NCBI GenBank assembly: GCA_964537685.1
Contig: CAZICM010000046.1
Location: 1-64,000, forward strand
Origin: CAZICM01 sp964537685
GTDB taxonomy: Bacteria; Myxococcota_A; Polyangia; Polyangiales; Polyangiaceae
Direction: 5' to 3'
DNA length: 64,000 nucleotides
Positions 63,179 to 64,000 of this stretch are shown here, piece after piece. Both the position numbers and the translations under genes were made by a program. Numbering within the stretch: position 1 is the first letter of the stretch; the number at the start of each line of letters is the position of its first letter. The notes beneath the pieces are model-generated. The model was not told the origin of the DNA. It saw nothing but the letters and a program-made list of their open reading frames with translations, and searched no databases.

Positions 63179-64000
63179 TTATACCCAGGCGCGGGTCATC
63201 GCGTCCCATTTCTTCCAGGTGCCGTCGAAATCCTTGTACAAATTGTTTTCGCCTGCAATCGATTTAAAGCGCTCCTGGGACAAGGCCGCCTCGAGATTGG
63301 TAATCAGTTGGCTATAATCGGTGAGCGTAAAGTTGGCAGGAACTTGATTGTAGGTGGCAATAATTTCTTTGCTATTGGCCTCCACAACGATATAGCCATG
63401 CTTGTCGCTCTTGGCGTAGGCCATGTGAGGATTGATCGCCGTCATCATCAAATCGTCCACGGCCTTGGCCAGCTCGGATACACCGGGAACCGTGCTCAGA
63501 ACCGGGTCGCTCGCCACCTGAGAAATCAGCTCATCGCGGAAGGTCTGCGATGAAACCGCTCCGCCTACAAATTCAATAATGCGTTTATCAATGCTATCGG
63601 ATTTATAGGGAGTACCCGCATAGAAGGCATGAATATCGCCCGTAATCGCCACGACATTGCCCACACCCGCCAATTGATCGATAATTTCATCGCGTTTGTT
63701 GCGGAAACCATCCCAGCCGTCGACATTCATGTAAAAGCGCTGCTTAAAGGCTTCAACCGGTGCCACGGCTGTTAAATCCACCTGCAGGGGAATCAGACAG
63801 AATTCATTGCCCCACACCTTCCATGTGGATGCCGATTTCTTCATCGTATCGAGGAACCAGGTTTCCTGATCGGTTCCCATCACATTTTCACTGGCCTTCA
63901 TCGTCGTCGCGAGCTTTAGCGCGCCGTACAATTCGAAGGTGGGCTTCACGATTAAATAACGCGCGCCGATCATGCTATTTAGGCTTGTTTTGCCGAGATG
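63179..64000 (-). CDS. PhoD-like phosphatase/phosphodiesterase, C-terminal part
   Basis: The frame stays open to the window edge, so the N-terminus is missing; about 273 residues are seen. Features of the PhoD family are MGTDQETWFLDTMKKSASTW, KVWGNEFCLIPLQ, WDGFRNKRDEIIDQLAG and the metal-site block VVAITGDIHAFYAG. Such enzymes are exported Ca2+/Fe3+ alkaline phosphatases or phosphodiesterases. The C-terminal 60 residues (TYNQVPANFTLTDYSQL) look family-specific. It is upstream of the DUF4114/MopE genes on the same strand, 73 bases away, with a stem-loop between. Confidence 0.85.
   Translation of the reverse strand, partial: HLGKTSLNSMIGARYLIVKPTFELYGALKLATTMKASENVMGTDQETWFLDTMKKSASTWKVWGNEFCLIPLQVDLTAVAPVEAFKQRFYMNVDGWDGFRNKRDEIIDQLAGVGNVVAITGDIHAFYAGTPYKSDSIDKRIIEFVGGAVSSQTFRDELISQVASDPVLSTVPGVSELAKAVDDLMMTAINPHMAYAKSDKHGYIVVEANSKEIIATYNQVPANFTLTDYSQLITNLEAALSQERFKSIAGENNLYKDFDGTWKKWDAMTRAWV

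Overview
The window looks like chromosomal DNA from a myxobacterium (Myxococcota) or a close relative. The clues are two proteins with MYXO-CTERM-like C-terminal anchors (435-1652 and 61156-63105), Cys-rich proteins with repeated CDGxDNDCxG (MopE-type) motifs, many lipoproteins with Gly/Ser-rich linkers, a Ser/Thr kinase fused to a long helical tail, and a DUF4388/J-domain/TPR regulator. Base composition is GC-moderate by eye; I did not compute it. I saw no rRNA, tRNA, CRISPR array or prophage.

Layout. 1-3.7 kb: the tail of an Rpn/DUF4351-type nuclease gene, a perfect fold-back element directly after its stop, then an envelope pair (secreted propeller protein and lytic-transglycosylase-like protein) and a Pro/Gly/Tyr-rich membrane protein. 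3.9-6.6 kb: a lipoprotein with a MauG/cytochrome c peroxidase-like dihaem protein and a second dihaem cytochrome c. 6.6-11.4 kb: a Cys-type sulfatase and its radical-SAM maturase, divergent from an AraC-family regulator, with a palindromic site between them. 11.5-18 kb: a propeller lipoprotein with one CxxCH, a beta-hydroxyacid dehydrogenase/TauE pair, a VOC protein, a LysR regulator and a metallo-beta-lactamase-fold lipoprotein. 18.2-20.2 kb: an overlapping AAA ATPase/TOPRIM-like gene pair that resembles two-gene anti-phage modules. 20.2-26.7 kb: a TPR membrane protein, then a same-strand run of an NtrC-like regulator, a SUMF1-like lipoprotein and a membrane protein/degenerate ABC ATPase/membrane protein triad.

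26.7-43 kb: a small STAS-like protein, an unknown protein, rsmI, a QEGLA-motif (MATCAP-like) peptidase homologue, a TonB-type receptor cotranscribed with adenine deaminase, a decayed IS1-like transposase relative, and a leftward run of an unknown gene, a P2C-like cation ATPase and the three-subunit proton-translocating transhydrogenase pntAA-pntAB-pntB, with a GNAT acetyltransferase upstream. 43-51.7 kb (rightward): an M1 peptidase overlapping a membrane-protein gene, a YceI-like protein, a 3D-domain lipoprotein, a U32/RlhA-like protein and a GT4 glycosyltransferase. 51.7-64 kb (leftward): the 1281-residue regulator overlapping the kinase gene, two overlapping MopE-repeat surface proteins, and a PhoD-like phosphatase cut by the window end.

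The best candidates for something undescribed are the ATPase/TOPRIM-like pair (18225-20185), the transporter-like triad whose ATPase has lost its catalytic motifs (23994-26660), the kinase/degenerate HD-GYP-DUF4388-J-TPR pair (51683-58551) and the fold-back element at 292-411. Functions are assigned from motifs read by eye; no database search was run.
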